A stretch of DNA of 64,000 bases from Betaproteobacteria bacterium SCN1 (GTDB lineage Bacteria > Pseudomonadota > Gammaproteobacteria > Burkholderiales > Thiobacillaceae), in assembly GCA_008923315.1 (NCBI GenBank), contig WBSF01000008.1, forward strand, positions 62,001 through 126,000, given 5' to 3'. The notes below the pieces were generated by a model. That model was not told where the DNA came from, searched no databases, and saw only the letters and a list, made by a program, of their open reading frames with translations. How positions within the stretch are numbered: position 1 is the stretch's first letter; every line of letters begins with the position of its first letter. The translations under genes and the position numbers were made by a program. Below, piece after piece: positions 1 through 8,714 of the stretch.

Positions 1-1734
1 CACCGCGACATAATGGCCGACCCGGCGGTTCAGATGGCGCGCCACGGGCCCGGGCAGAAAACGGATCAGGGCGGTGTAGATCTGCGCGCCGATCTGCGCG
101 TCGAGCGTGCAGCACAGCGAGCAGATCGGGCCGGCATAGGCCGGGCAGTGCGCCATGTCCGGGCCTTCGAAAGTGTTCTCGCAGAGCACGCAGCGCTGCG
201 CGCGCTGCTGTGTGCTGGCCGGCCGTGCCAGATAGGTGCGGCCGCGGGTGGCCCAGGCGATCAGCGGCGCGGTCGCGAATGCGGCGATCAGCGCGATGAA
301 GGGCGCGAATGCCTGCGCCGCCGGCCCGAAAGCGCCGACATAGGCCGACACCGAGAGCAGCGCGGCGATCAGCGTCGCGCCGACGCCGACCGGATTGATG
401 TCGTACAGGTGCGCACGCTTGAATTCGATGCCGGGCGGCGACAGCCCCAGCGGCTTGTTCACGACCAGATCGGCGACCAGCGCGCCGACCCAGGCGATGG
501 CGAGATTGGCGTAGAAACCGAGCACGGATTCCAGCGCCTCGAACACCCCCAGCATCATCACCAGCACCGCGAGCAGCACGTTGAATACCAGCCAGACGAC
601 GCGGCCGGGGTGGTTGTGCGTCAGGCGCGCGAAGAAATTCGACCAGGCCAGCGAACCGGCGTAGGCGTTCGTGATGTTGATCTTCATCTGCGACACGACC
701 ACCAGCAGCATGGTCGCGATCATGGCCCAGCGCATGTCGTCGAACACGTAGCCGTAACCGGCAAGGTACATCTGTGTCGGTTCCAGTGCGCGCGCAGCGG
801 GAATGAAATGCTGCAGCGCGACGAAGGCGAGGAAGGCGCCGCCGAGCATCTTCAGCATGCCGGGCACGATCCAGCCGGGGCCGGCGACGATCACCGCAGC
901 CCACCAGCGCCAGCGGTTCAGCGGGGTTTTGGCGGGCAGAAAGCGCAGAAAGTCGACCTGTTCGCCGACCTGCACCACCAGTGCGAAAGCCACCGTGGCG
1001 GCGCTGCCGAACATCAGCCAGTCGAAGCGGTCGGCGTCGTCGCCCTGGCCGGCGAGCGAGGTGAACTGCCCGTAGAGCTCGGGCGATTTCCACGCGATGG
1101 CGACGAAGGGCAGCAGCGTCAGCACCAGCCAGAGCGGCTGGGTCCACAGATGCACCCGGCTGATCAGGGTGACGCCGTGCATCACCAGGGGAATCACGAT
1201 CAGCGAGCTCAGCAGATAGGCCAGCGCGATGGGGATGTCGAACACCAGTTCGAGCGCCATCGCCATGATGACGGCTTCGAGCGCGAAGAAGATGAAGGTG
1301 AAACTGGCGTAGATCAGCGACGTGAAGGTCGAGCCCAGATAGCCGAACCCCGCGCCGCGCGTCAAGAGATCCATGTCGAGTCCGTGGCGGGCGGCGTGGA
1401 TGCTGATCGGCAGCGCGGTCAGAAAGATGATCGCCCCCACCGCGAGGATCGCCGCGAGCGCGTTCCAGAAGCCGTAGGTGATTGCCATGGTCGCGCCGAT
1501 GGCCTCCAGTGCAAGGAAGGACACGGCGCCGAAGGCCGTGTTGGCGACGCGGAAGATCGACCATTTGCGGAAGGCATGCGGCGTATAGCGCAGCGCGTAG
1601 TCTTCCATGGTCTCGTTCGCGACCCAGGTGTTGTAGTCGCGGCGAATCTTGAAGACCTGCTGGATGGGCGTGTCGGTCACGGCGGAATCGGGCGGCCAGG
1701 CGGGAACGTGCCTGTACGGATTTGCAAGAAGCAT
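1..1734 (-). CDS. NCS1-family permease with Cys-rich C-terminal extension (partial)
   Basis: Partial gene: the frame is open from the ATG at 1734 to the left edge (578 codons), so the C-terminus is missing. Residues of about 45-480 form a long series of hydrophobic segments typical of nucleobase:cation symporter-1 (cytosine/purine/allantoin) transporters, starting with the family-like stretch VANETMEDYALRY. A soluble extension follows with clustered cysteines: CVLC, then HCP, then CSLCC, between window positions about 75 and 195. Plain NCS1 permeases stop before this point. From family knowledge I suspect the reading frame continues into a sensor histidine-kinase module, which cannot be seen here. 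It is divergent from the amide-transport operon, so it may sense or import an amide or nucleobase and control that operon (inference). A GTG at 1680 is an alternative start in the same frame. No strong ribosome-binding site precedes either start. Confidence 0.8.
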   Translation of the reverse strand, partial: MLLANPYRHVPAWPPDSAVTDTPIQQVFKIRRDYNTWVANETMEDYALRYTPHAFRKWSIFRVANTAFGAVSFLALEAIGATMAITYGFWNALAAILAVGAIIFLTALPISIHAARHGLDMDLLTRGAGFGYLGSTFTSLIYASFTFIFFALEAVIMAMALELVFDIPIALAYLLSSLIVIPLVMHGVTLISRVHLWTQPLWLVLTLLPFVAIAWKSPELYGQFTSLAGQGDDADRFDWLMFGSAATVAFALVVQVGEQVDFLRFLPAKTPLNRWRWWAAVIVAGPGWIVPGMLKMLGGAFLAFVALQHFIPAARALEPTQMYLAGYGYVFDDMRWAMIATMLLVVVSQMKINITNAYAGSLAWSNFFARLTHNHPGRVVWLVFNVLLAVLVMMLGVFEALESVLGFYANLAIAWVGALVADLVVNKPLGLSPPGIEFKRAHLYDINPVGVGATLIAALLSVSAYVGAFGPAAQAFAPFIALIAAFATAPLIAWATRGRTYLARPASTQQRAQRCVLCENTFEGPDMAHCPAYAGPICSLCCTLDAQIGAQIYTALIRFLPGPVARHLNRRVGHYVAV

Positions 1735-1935
1735 TCCATGGCCCGGCGCGTGCCGCGACGTGGCGCCGGCGGGGCGGCGTGCACCGTCGTAGCGCAATCC
1801 GTCCGCCGTATGCCCCATTGCGAGCCATCGCCGCCCTACGTCGATTTGCGTATTCGGCGATGCGCGACGCGCGCCTAGAGTTCGGACATCCCGCGAGCGA
1901 TGTTCGCCGCGGCAACCTGTCCAGGAGAGCCCGTC

Positions 1936-3192
1936 ATGTCCGAACACGATCCGTCCGATCCGATTTCCCTTCACCGGCGCCGTCTGTTGCAAGGCATGGC
2001 CGTGCTGCCGTTCACAGGCCTGCCCGGTCTGAGCTTCGGTGCCGCGCCGCCCACGGCCAAGGTCAACACCACGGGGCTGGCGGTCACCGACACCACGGTC
2101 ACCGTCGGCCAGCTCCACTCGGCCACCGGCACGATGGCGATTTCGGAAACCGGCTCGATCCAGGCCGAGCAGCTGGCCATCGACCAGATCAATGCCATGG
2201 GCGGCGTGCTGGGCCGCCAGATCAAGGTCATCAAGGAAGACGGCGCTTCCGACTGGCCGACCTTCGCCGAAAAGGCGCGCAAGCTGCTGGTCAACGACAA
2301 GGTCGGCACCGTGTTCGGCTGCTGGACCTCGGCCTCGCGCAAGGCCGTGCTGCCGGTGTTCGAAAAGGAAAACGGCATGCTCTACTACCCGACCTTCTAC
2401 GAAGGTCTGGAGCAGTCCAAGAACGTGATCTACACCGGCCAGGAGGCGACCCAGCAGATCATCTGGGGGCTGGACTGGGCGAACCAGACCAAGAAGGCCA
2501 AGACCTTCTTCCTCATCGGCTCGGACTACATCTGGCCGCGCACCTCGAACAAGATCGCCCGCAAGCACATCGAGCAGCACCTCAAGGGCCTGGTCGTCGG
2601 CGAGGAGTACTACCCGCTCGGCCACACCAACTTCAATTCGCTGATCAACAAGATCAAGCTGAGGAAACCCGATTGCATTTACGCCGTCGTGGTGGGGGGG
2701 TCCAACGTCTCGTTCTACAAGCAGCTCAAGGCGGCCGGCATCACCTCGGCCAAGCAGTTCCTGCTGACGATCTCCGTCACCGAGGACGAGCTGCTCGGCA
2801 TCGGCGGCGAGAATGCCGATGGTTTCTATGCCTGCATGAAGTATTTCCAGTCGCTCAACAACCCCAACAACGCCGCGTTCGTGAAAGCGTTCAAGGCCAA
2901 GTACGGGCCCAAGGCGGTGATCGGCGACGTGACCCAGGCCGCCTATCTCGGCCCCTGGCTCTGGAAGGCCGCGTGCGAGAAGGCCGGCAGCTTCGACATC
3001 GACAAGATCGCCGCAGCCTCGCCGGGCATCGAGCTGAAGACCGCGCCCGAGGGCTACGTGAAGATCCACCCCAACCACCATCTCTGGAGCAAGGCGCGCA
3101 TCGGCCAGATCCAGAAGGACGGCCAGTTCAAGGTGGTGGCGGAATCCCCCAGCCTGATCGAGCCCGATCCCTTCCCCAAGGGCTATCAGTGA
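1936..3192 (+). CDS. fmdD: Urea/short-chain amide ABC transporter, substrate-binding protein
   Basis: Periplasmic binding protein of the UrtA/FmdD type (418 residues), which captures urea or short-chain amides for the membrane complex encoded downstream. The N-terminus has a twin-arginine-like signal (HRRRLLQGM followed by a hydrophobic stretch). The mature protein shows the leucine/amide-binding fold seen in UrtA: VGQLHSATGTMA near the start, then CWTSASRK and YYPTFYEGLE. The ATG at 1936 is preceded by AGGAGAG; the frame also opens upstream at 1900, without a ribosome-binding site. It is the first gene of an operon fmdDEF-urtDE-fmdA-fmdB, and the presence of formamidase instead of urease genes favours amides over urea as substrate. 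A strong GC-rich hairpin follows the stop codon. Confidence 0.93.
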   Translation: MSEHDPSDPISLHRRRLLQGMAVLPFTGLPGLSFGAAPPTAKVNTTGLAVTDTTVTVGQLHSATGTMAISETGSIQAEQLAIDQINAMGGVLGRQIKVIKEDGASDWPTFAEKARKLLVNDKVGTVFGCWTSASRKAVLPVFEKENGMLYYPTFYEGLEQSKNVIYTGQEATQQIIWGLDWANQTKKAKTFFLIGSDYIWPRTSNKIARKHIEQHLKGLVVGEEYYPLGHTNFNSLINKIKLRKPDCIYAVVVGGSNVSFYKQLKAAGITSAKQFLLTISVTEDELLGIGGENADGFYACMKYFQSLNNPNNAAFVKAFKAKYGPKAVIGDVTQAAYLGPWLWKAACEKAGSFDIDKIAAASPGIELKTAPEGYVKIHPNHHLWSKARIGQIQKDGQFKVVAESPSLIEPDPFPKGYQ

Positions 3193-3196
3193 AGCG

Positions 3197-3221
3197 CGCC
3201 GCGCGGGCTGCCCGCGCGGCG
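3197..3221 (+). other. Intra-operon mRNA hairpin after the binding-protein gene
   Basis: A perfect 11-bp inverted repeat (3197-3207 and 3211-3221) with a 3-nt loop starts five bases after the fmdD stop. It has no T-run, so it is not a standard intrinsic terminator. Hairpins here in ABC operons usually stabilise the upstream mRNA so that binding protein exceeds permease, and that role is inferred. Confidence 0.6.
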
Positions 3222-3291
3222 ATCGAATCTCCTGGCGCCGCATGCGCGGCGCGCGAATCAACGGCGCCGGGTGCGGTGCGGGGAGCATGCC

Positions 3292-4206
3292 ATGTCGATG
3301 ACCGATCTCTACAACATCACCCTCATGCAGGGATTCGCCGGGCTCTCGCTGTTCTCGGTGCTGCTGCTGATGGGGCTGGGCCTGGCCATCATTTTCGGCC
3401 AGATGGGTGTCATCAACATGGCGCACGGCGAATTCATGGCCATCGGCGCCTACACCGTGTATCTGTCCTCGGTGCTGGCCGAACGCTTCGTGCCGGGCTT
3501 CGTCCAGGCCTATTTCCCGTTCGCGATCCTGCTGGCGTTCATGGTCGCCTTCGCGGTCGGCTGGCTGGCGGAATGGGCACTGATCCGGCATCTCTACAAG
3601 CGCCCGCTGGATACGTTGCTGGCCACCTGGGGGCTGTCGCTGGGCATGCAGCAGGTTTTCCGCTCGACGTTCGGCCCCAAGGAAGTCAGTCCCACGCTGC
3701 CTGACTGGCTGATGGGCTCCTGGTCGCCGTCAGAAGGGCTCGACATTCCGATCAACGGCCTGTTCGTGATGGCGCTGACGCTGCTCGTGACCGGGCTGGT
3801 GATGCTCGCGCTCTACCGTTCCAGCTGGGGCCTCAAGGTACGTGCGACGGTGGCGAACCGGCCGATGGCCAACGCCACCGGCATCAACACGCGCAGGACC
3901 GACCGCGTGACTTTTGCCATCGGCTGCGGCATCGCCGGCATCGCCGGTGCCGCCTTCACCACCATCGGCTCGACCGGGCCGACGTCGGGTTCGCTCTACA
4001 TCGTCGACGCTTTCCTCGTCGTGACCTTCGGCGGCGCCGCCAGTCTGCTGGGTACAGTCGCCTCGGCATTCGGCATCGCGCAGACGCAATCCATCACGGA
4101 ATTCTTCCTCGACGGCTCGATGGCGCGCGTGCTGACGCTGCTCACGGTCGTGGTGATCCTCATGATCCGCCCGCAAGGCCTGTTCGCCGCGCGTATCCGT
4201 AAATAA
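3292..4206 (+). CDS. fmdE: Amide/urea ABC transporter permease (UrtB/FmdE type)
   Basis: Inner-membrane permease of the branched-chain amino acid/urea ABC class (304 residues). It has many hydrophobic segments, the GLGLAIIFGQMGVINMAHGE block typical of LivH/UrtB proteins, and a conserved FGGAASLLGT stretch in the last third. It would pair with the downstream UrtC-like permease to form the channel fed by the binding protein. Start chosen at 3292, nine bases after GGGAG; the frame extends to 3271 without better support. It lies 99 bp after fmdD, the gap being occupied by the hairpin. Confidence 0.92.
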   Translation: MSMTDLYNITLMQGFAGLSLFSVLLLMGLGLAIIFGQMGVINMAHGEFMAIGAYTVYLSSVLAERFVPGFVQAYFPFAILLAFMVAFAVGWLAEWALIRHLYKRPLDTLLATWGLSLGMQQVFRSTFGPKEVSPTLPDWLMGSWSPSEGLDIPINGLFVMALTLLVTGLVMLALYRSSWGLKVRATVANRPMANATGINTRRTDRVTFAIGCGIAGIAGAAFTTIGSTGPTSGSLYIVDAFLVVTFGGAASLLGTVASAFGIAQTQSITEFFLDGSMARVLTLLTVVVILMIRPQGLFAARIRK

Positions 4207-4226
4207 GCGTCCCGGAGAAACGTCCC

Positions 4227-5426
4227 ATGAATAACGCCTTCCTCACCTGGTTCCGGACGCGCGGCCTGTTCAGCTGGCTGGCCCTGGCCGTGGTCCTGCT
4301 GGTGCTGTTTCCCCTGCTGCTCGACAGCTTCCGGCTCGGGCTGGTCGGCAAGTACATGACCTACGGCTTCGTCGCCATCGGCCTGGTCATGCTGTGGGGC
4401 TACGGCGGCGTACTGAGCCTGGGGCAGGGGGTGTTCTTCGGCCTCGGCGGCTACGCCATGGCCATGTTCCTCAAGCTGGAGGCGTCCGATCCCGAATCGA
4501 CCAAGATCCAGTCGACGCCCGGCATTCCCGACTTCATGGACTGGAACCAGCTGACCGCGCTGCCGGCATGGTGGGAACCGTTCCAGTACCTGCCCGTCGC
4601 CCTGCTCGGCGTGATCGTGGTTCCGACCCTGCTGGCCTTCGTGATCGGCTATGCGCTGTTCAAGCGGCGCGTGGGCGGGGTGTATTTCGCGATCATCACG
4701 CAGGCCATCGCCCTGATCCTCACGGTGCTCATCATCGGCCAGCAGGGCTACACCGGCGGGGTCAACGGCATCACCGACCTGAAGACGCTGCTGGGCTGGG
4801 ACATCCGCACCGACTCGGCCAAGCTGGTCCTGTATTACGTCTGCGCCATCCTGCTGCTGCTGGCGATTCTCGGCTGCGGCTGGATTCAGCGCTCCAAGCT
4901 GGGCACGCTGCTGCTGGCCATGCGCGACAAGGAAGACCGCGTGCGTTTCTCCGGCTACGACGTGGCGATGTTCAAGACCTTCGTCTTCTGCCTGTCGGCC
5001 ATGCTCGCCGGCATCGGCGGCGCCCTGTTCACCCTCCAGGTCGGCTTCATGTCGCCGTCCTTCGTCGGCATCGTCCCGTCCATCGAGATGGTCATCTTCG
5101 CCGCGGTCGGCGGGCGCATGAGTCTGGTCGGCGCGGTGTTCGGCGCGTTGCTGGTGAATTTCGGCAAGACCTATTTTTCCGAGAGCTTCCCCGACCTGTG
5201 GCTGTTCCTGATGGCCGCGCTCTTCATCGGCGTGGTGCTGGCCTTTCCCAACGGACTGGCCGGCCTGATCGACAGCCACATCAAACCCTGGCTGGCGCGG
5301 TGGCGCACGGCGAAAGCCGCCGCACCCATGGCTCCGGCCGATCCGGCGCCGCCGCCTGTTCCCGCGGCTGCGGCACAGCCGCCCGAACCCAGCCTGCCCG
5401 CGCATCTGGCGCAGGAAAAAACCTGA
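4227..5426 (+). CDS. fmdF: Amide/urea ABC transporter permease (UrtC/FmdF type)
   Basis: Second permease of the transporter (399 residues). Hydrophobic segments cover residues of about 15-350, with the LWGYGGVLSLGQGVFFGLGG block characteristic of LivM/UrtC proteins and a later FAAVGGRMSLVGAVFGA motif. The last about 45 residues are Ala/Pro-rich (APADPAPPPVPAAAA), a low-complexity cytoplasmic tail of unknown role. The start at 4227 follows GGAGA closely. The gene lies 20 bp after fmdE and 15 bp before the first ATPase gene, consistent with one transcript. Confidence 0.92.
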   Translation: MNNAFLTWFRTRGLFSWLALAVVLLVLFPLLLDSFRLGLVGKYMTYGFVAIGLVMLWGYGGVLSLGQGVFFGLGGYAMAMFLKLEASDPESTKIQSTPGIPDFMDWNQLTALPAWWEPFQYLPVALLGVIVVPTLLAFVIGYALFKRRVGGVYFAIITQAIALILTVLIIGQQGYTGGVNGITDLKTLLGWDIRTDSAKLVLYYVCAILLLLAILGCGWIQRSKLGTLLLAMRDKEDRVRFSGYDVAMFKTFVFCLSAMLAGIGGALFTLQVGFMSPSFVGIVPSIEMVIFAAVGGRMSLVGAVFGALLVNFGKTYFSESFPDLWLFLMAALFIGVVLAFPNGLAGLIDSHIKPWLARWRTAKAAAPMAPADPAPPPVPAAAAQPPEPSLPAHLAQEKT

Positions 5427-5441
5427 CCGAGGACAGCCATC

Positions 5442-6185
5442 ATGAGCAATACCGATTTCGTGCTCGCGGTCGAAGACCTGACGGTTTCCTTCGACGGGTT
5501 CAAGGCCATCGACAATCTCACGCTGTATCTCGACCGCGGGGAGCTGCGCGTGATCATCGGACCCAACGGCGCGGGCAAGACCACGCTGCTCGACCTGATA
5601 TGCGGCAAGACGCGTGCGACCGGCGGCAGCATCAAGTTCAAGAACGAGGAAATGCTGGGCAAGCCGGAATACCGGATCGTGCGTGCCGGCATCGGCCGCA
5701 AGTTCCAGACCCCCTCGATCTACGAAAACCTGCCGGTCTTCAAGAATCTCGAAGTCTCGTTTCCGCACGGCCGCGGCGTGTTCGGCGCGCTCGCGTTCAA
5801 GTGCACGCAGGAGGTGAACGACCGCGTGCAGGCGGTGGCCGGTGAGATCGGCCTGGCCGGCAAGCTCGACTGGGAGGCCGGCCTGCTCTCGCACGGCGAA
5901 AAGCAGTGGCTGGAGATCGGCATGCTGCTCATGCAGGACCCCGAGCTGCTGATGCTCGACGAGCCCATCGCCGGCATGAGCGCACGCGAACGCGAACTGA
6001 CCGCCGAACTGCTGCAGCGCATCTGCCAGAACCGCTCGGTCATCGTGATCGAGCACGACATGGAATTCGTCAAGCGCATCGCGCACAAGGTCACCGTCAT
6101 GCACCAGGGCAAGGTGCTGGCCGAAGGGCCGATGGACAAAGTGCAGAGCGACCCGCGCGTGATCGACGTCTATCTGGGCCACTGA
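5442..6185 (+). CDS. urtD: Amide/urea ABC transporter ATP-binding protein (UrtD type)
   Basis: Cytoplasmic ATPase subunit (247 residues) of the LivG/UrtD class. Visible motifs are Walker A GPNGAGKTT, the ABC signature LSHGEKQWLEIG (the SHGEKQ variant typical of UrtD rather than LSGGQ) and Walker B LLMLDEP, then the H-loop IEHDMEFV. It powers transport with the following ATPase and the two permeases upstream. It is tightly spaced in the operon: 15 bp after fmdF, 12 bp before urtE. Confidence 0.94.
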   Translation: MSNTDFVLAVEDLTVSFDGFKAIDNLTLYLDRGELRVIIGPNGAGKTTLLDLICGKTRATGGSIKFKNEEMLGKPEYRIVRAGIGRKFQTPSIYENLPVFKNLEVSFPHGRGVFGALAFKCTQEVNDRVQAVAGEIGLAGKLDWEAGLLSHGEKQWLEIGMLLMQDPELLMLDEPIAGMSARERELTAELLQRICQNRSVIVIEHDMEFVKRIAHKVTVMHQGKVLAEGPMDKVQSDPRVIDVYLGH

Positions 6186-6197
6186 GGAGACCGCACC

Positions 6198-6887
6198 ATG
6201 CTCGAAGTCGACCAACTCACCGTGGCCTACGGCCAGAGCGAAGCGCTGCACGGCATCAGTTTCGCCGCGGCGAAAAACGAGACCGTGGCCATCATGGGCC
6301 GCAACGGCATGGGCAAGACCACGCTGTTCAAGTCGCTGATCGGCATCCTCGGCCCGAAATCGGGATCGGTCCGCGTCAATGGCCAGGATGTCTCGCAGGA
6401 CGAAAGCTATCGCCGCGTCGCCAAGGGCATCGCCTATGTGCCGCAGGGCCGCATGATTTTTCCCACGCTCACGGTCGAGGAAAACATCCGTACCGGGCTG
6501 ACGCATCGCAGGGACAAGAGTATCCCCGAGGAAATCTATGCGCTGTTTCCGGTGCTGTTCGAGATGCGCCGGCGCCGCGGCGGCAACCTGTCGGGCGGCC
6601 AGCAGCAGCAGCTCGCGATTGCCCGCGCGCTGGTGACCGATCCCAGGGTACTGCTGCTCGACGAGCCGACCGAGGGCATCCAGCCGTCGATCATCAAGGA
6701 CATCGCCCGGGCGCTGAACGAGATCCGCAAGATGCGCGAGATCACCATCATCGTGTCCGAGCAGGTGCTCTCCTTTGCCATGGACGTGGCCGACCGCCTG
6801 TTCGTGATCGAAGGTGGCCGGCTGGTGCACGAAACCGCGCGCGCCGACACCGACGTCGCCCGCATCAAGCAGTTCCTGTCCGTTTGA
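6198..6887 (+). CDS. urtE: Amide/urea ABC transporter ATP-binding protein (UrtE type)
   Basis: Second ATPase subunit (229 residues) of the LivF/UrtE class. It carries Walker A GRNGMGKTT, the signature LSGGQQQQLAIARAL and Walker B LLLDEPTEGIQP. It follows urtD with a good ribosome-binding site (GAGGAGA). With urtD and the permeases it completes a five-component importer. Formamidase follows 99 bp downstream, linking import to amide hydrolysis. Confidence 0.94.
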   Translation: MLEVDQLTVAYGQSEALHGISFAAAKNETVAIMGRNGMGKTTLFKSLIGILGPKSGSVRVNGQDVSQDESYRRVAKGIAYVPQGRMIFPTLTVEENIRTGLTHRRDKSIPEEIYALFPVLFEMRRRRGGNLSGGQQQQLAIARALVTDPRVLLLDEPTEGIQPSIIKDIARALNEIRKMREITIIVSEQVLSFAMDVADRLFVIEGGRLVHETARADTDVARIKQFLSV

Positions 6888-6986
6888 TTCCGCCCGGGCC
6901 GAACATGATCTGCCGGACCCACCTCGACGGCCGTTCTGTTCGACCCGACGCGGAATCGCCTTTCCCGCCGCCCAAGGAGAATCGTC

Positions 6987-8216
6987 ATGCCTGAAACCCT
7001 CATCAAGGTCGACCTCAAGCAGTCGCCATACGACAACGACATGGTGCACAACCGCTGGCACCCGGATATTCCCATCGTGGCCTGGGTCAAGCCTGGCGAC
7101 GATTTCCTGATCGAAACCTACGACTGGACCGGCGGCTACATCCAGAACAACGATTCCGCCGACGATGTGCGGGATATCGATCTGACCACGGTGCATTTCC
7201 TGTCCGGCCCGATCGGCGTGGAAGGCTGCGAGCCGGGCGATCTGCTGGTCGTCGACATTCTCGACATCGGGGCAAAACCCGACAGCCTGTGGGGCTTCAA
7301 CGGGTTTTTCTCCAGGAAGAATGGCGGCGGTTTCCTGACCGACCATTTCCCGTTGGCGCAGAAATCGATCTGGGACATCAAGGGCATGTTCACCGAATCG
7401 CGCCACGTGCCGGGCGTGAAGTACGCCGGCCTCATCCACCCCGGCCTGATCGGCTGTCTGCCGGACCGCGCCATGCTCGACGAGTGGAACAAGCGCGAAG
7501 GCGAGTTCATCGCCACCGATCCGGACCGGGTGCCGCCACTGGCTGCACCACCGTCGTCGCCCACCGCACACATGGGGCGCATGAGCGGCGATGCCCGCGA
7601 CAAGGCGGCTGCCGAAGGGGCACGCACGGTGCCGCCGCGCGAACACGGCGGCAACTGCGACATCAAGGATCTGTCACGCGGTTCGCGCATCTACTTTCCT
7701 ACCTATGTCAAAGGCGGCGGCCTGTCGATGGGCGACCTGCATTTCTCGCAGGGCGATGGCGAGATCACTTTCTGCGGCGCCATCGAAATGGCGGGCTGGC
7801 TGCATCTGCGGGTGTCGATCATCAAGGACGGCATGAAGAAATACGGGATCAAGAACCCGATCTTCAAGCCCAGCCCGATCACGCCCAAGTACGACGATTT
7901 CCTGATTTTCGAAGGCATTTCGGTCGACGAGTGGGGCAAGCAACATTACCTCGACGTGCACATCGCCTATCGCCAGGCCTGCCTCAACGCCATCGAGTAT
8001 CTGACCAAGTTCGGCTACTCGAAAGCGCAGGCGTATTCCATCCTGGGCACCGCGCCGGTACAGGGCCACATCAGCGGCGTGGTCGACATTCCCAACGCCT
8101 GCGCCACGCTCTGGCTGCCAACCGATATCTTTGAATTCGATGTGATGCCGAACAACAATGGCCCGGTCATTCACGACATGGGCGGGGTCGACATGCCCAT
8201 GTCGCCGGACAAGTGA
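6987..8216 (+). CDS. fmdA: Formamidase (acetamidase/formamidase family)
   Basis: Hydrolyses formamide and probably other short amides to ammonia and the acid in the cytoplasm, supplying nitrogen. The 409-residue length and the features YDWTGGYIQNND, HFLSGPI, PREHGGNCDIKD and the C-terminal YSILGTAPVQGHISGVVD fit bacterial FmdA. The ATG at 6987 follows AAGGAGA. It is preceded by the amide transporter and followed by fmdB, reproducing the Methylophilus-type fmd arrangement (established for that organism; assignment here is by similarity). Confidence 0.95.
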   Translation: MPETLIKVDLKQSPYDNDMVHNRWHPDIPIVAWVKPGDDFLIETYDWTGGYIQNNDSADDVRDIDLTTVHFLSGPIGVEGCEPGDLLVVDILDIGAKPDSLWGFNGFFSRKNGGGFLTDHFPLAQKSIWDIKGMFTESRHVPGVKYAGLIHPGLIGCLPDRAMLDEWNKREGEFIATDPDRVPPLAAPPSSPTAHMGRMSGDARDKAAAEGARTVPPREHGGNCDIKDLSRGSRIYFPTYVKGGGLSMGDLHFSQGDGEITFCGAIEMAGWLHLRVSIIKDGMKKYGIKNPIFKPSPITPKYDDFLIFEGISVDEWGKQHYLDVHIAYRQACLNAIEYLTKFGYSKAQAYSILGTAPVQGHISGVVDIPNACATLWLPTDIFEFDVMPNNNGPVIHDMGGVDMPMSPDK

Positions 8217-8223
8217 GGCGGCC

Positions 8224-8568
8224 ATGGCGATCTATGAATATTGCTGTACCCGGTGCGGACCCTTCGAAGCCAGCCGGCCGATGGCCGAGTCGGCGCTGCC
8301 GCAGGCTTGTCCGGCATGCGGCACGCCGGCCGCACGGGCCTGGATCACCGCGCCGGCTTTTGCCGGACTGCCGTCCGGCCTGAAAAAGGCGCACGCGCTC
8401 AACGAACGCGCCCGCCATGCGCCCCGGCTCGCGTCGCAGAGCGAGCCGGCGAAAAAGCATGGCCCCGGCTGCAGTTGCTGCGGCGGCGGCAAATCCAAAG
8501 CCACGGTCACCGCCGCCAGCGGCGAAAAGAGCTTTCCGACCAAGCGGCCCTGGATGATCAGTCATTGA
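8224..8568 (+). CDS. fmdB: FmdB-family zinc-ribbon regulatory protein
   Basis: Small protein (114 residues) beginning MAIYEYCCTRCG, the FmdB/CxxC zinc-ribbon signature with paired cysteines (YCCTRCG, CPACG), plus a Cys-rich C-terminal patch CSCCGGG. FmdB is implicated in regulation of formamidase expression. It starts 7 bp after fmdA and closes the operon. The ATG at 8224 was chosen because it begins the ribbon; the frame is open further upstream only inside fmdA. Confidence 0.88.
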   Translation: MAIYEYCCTRCGPFEASRPMAESALPQACPACGTPAARAWITAPAFAGLPSGLKKAHALNERARHAPRLASQSEPAKKHGPGCSCCGGGKSKATVTAASGEKSFPTKRPWMISH

Positions 8569-8605
8569 AGGGCTGGCCGGGCCTCCGCACAACGGGGCGC
8601 ACAGG

Positions 8606-8638
8606 GCACTTCATATCGAATTATTCGATATGAAGTGC
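8606..8638. promoter_or_regulatory. Perfect 33-bp palindrome, probable operator
   Basis: Arms of 16 bp (8606-8621 and 8623-8638) are exact reverse complements around a single central base. The element is AT-rich in a GC-rich setting and lies about 75 bp before the cyclopropane synthase start. There is no T-run on either side in the terminator sense, so an operator for a dimeric regulator is more likely than a terminator. The regulator is unknown. Confidence 0.6.
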
Positions 8639-8714
8639 TAAAAAATATCGTTTGTTAAATAGTCCAGCCAAACATACCCTTTCGATGCATGTTTACAAGG
8701 GGGAGGCAAGGGGG

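Noticed and set aside
13-1878. A 621-codon open frame on the plus strand
   Set aside because: It is antisense to the permease gene, rich in Arg/Gln/Glu without domains. The opposite strand gives a coherent membrane protein.
1735-1935. Sigma54 promoter for the amide operon
   Set aside because: No TGGCAC-N5-TTGCA-like pair was found on either strand of the divergent gap, although nitrogen control would make sense.
3996-7646. A 1,216-codon open frame on the minus strand
   Set aside because: It lies opposite urtB-E and fmdA, whose products are clear families. The frame is His/Gln/Arg-rich with no domain, as expected from the antisense of GC-rich codons.
8606-8638. The palindrome as a terminator of the fmd operon
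   Set aside because: The stem is AT-rich and not followed by a T-run on either strand.
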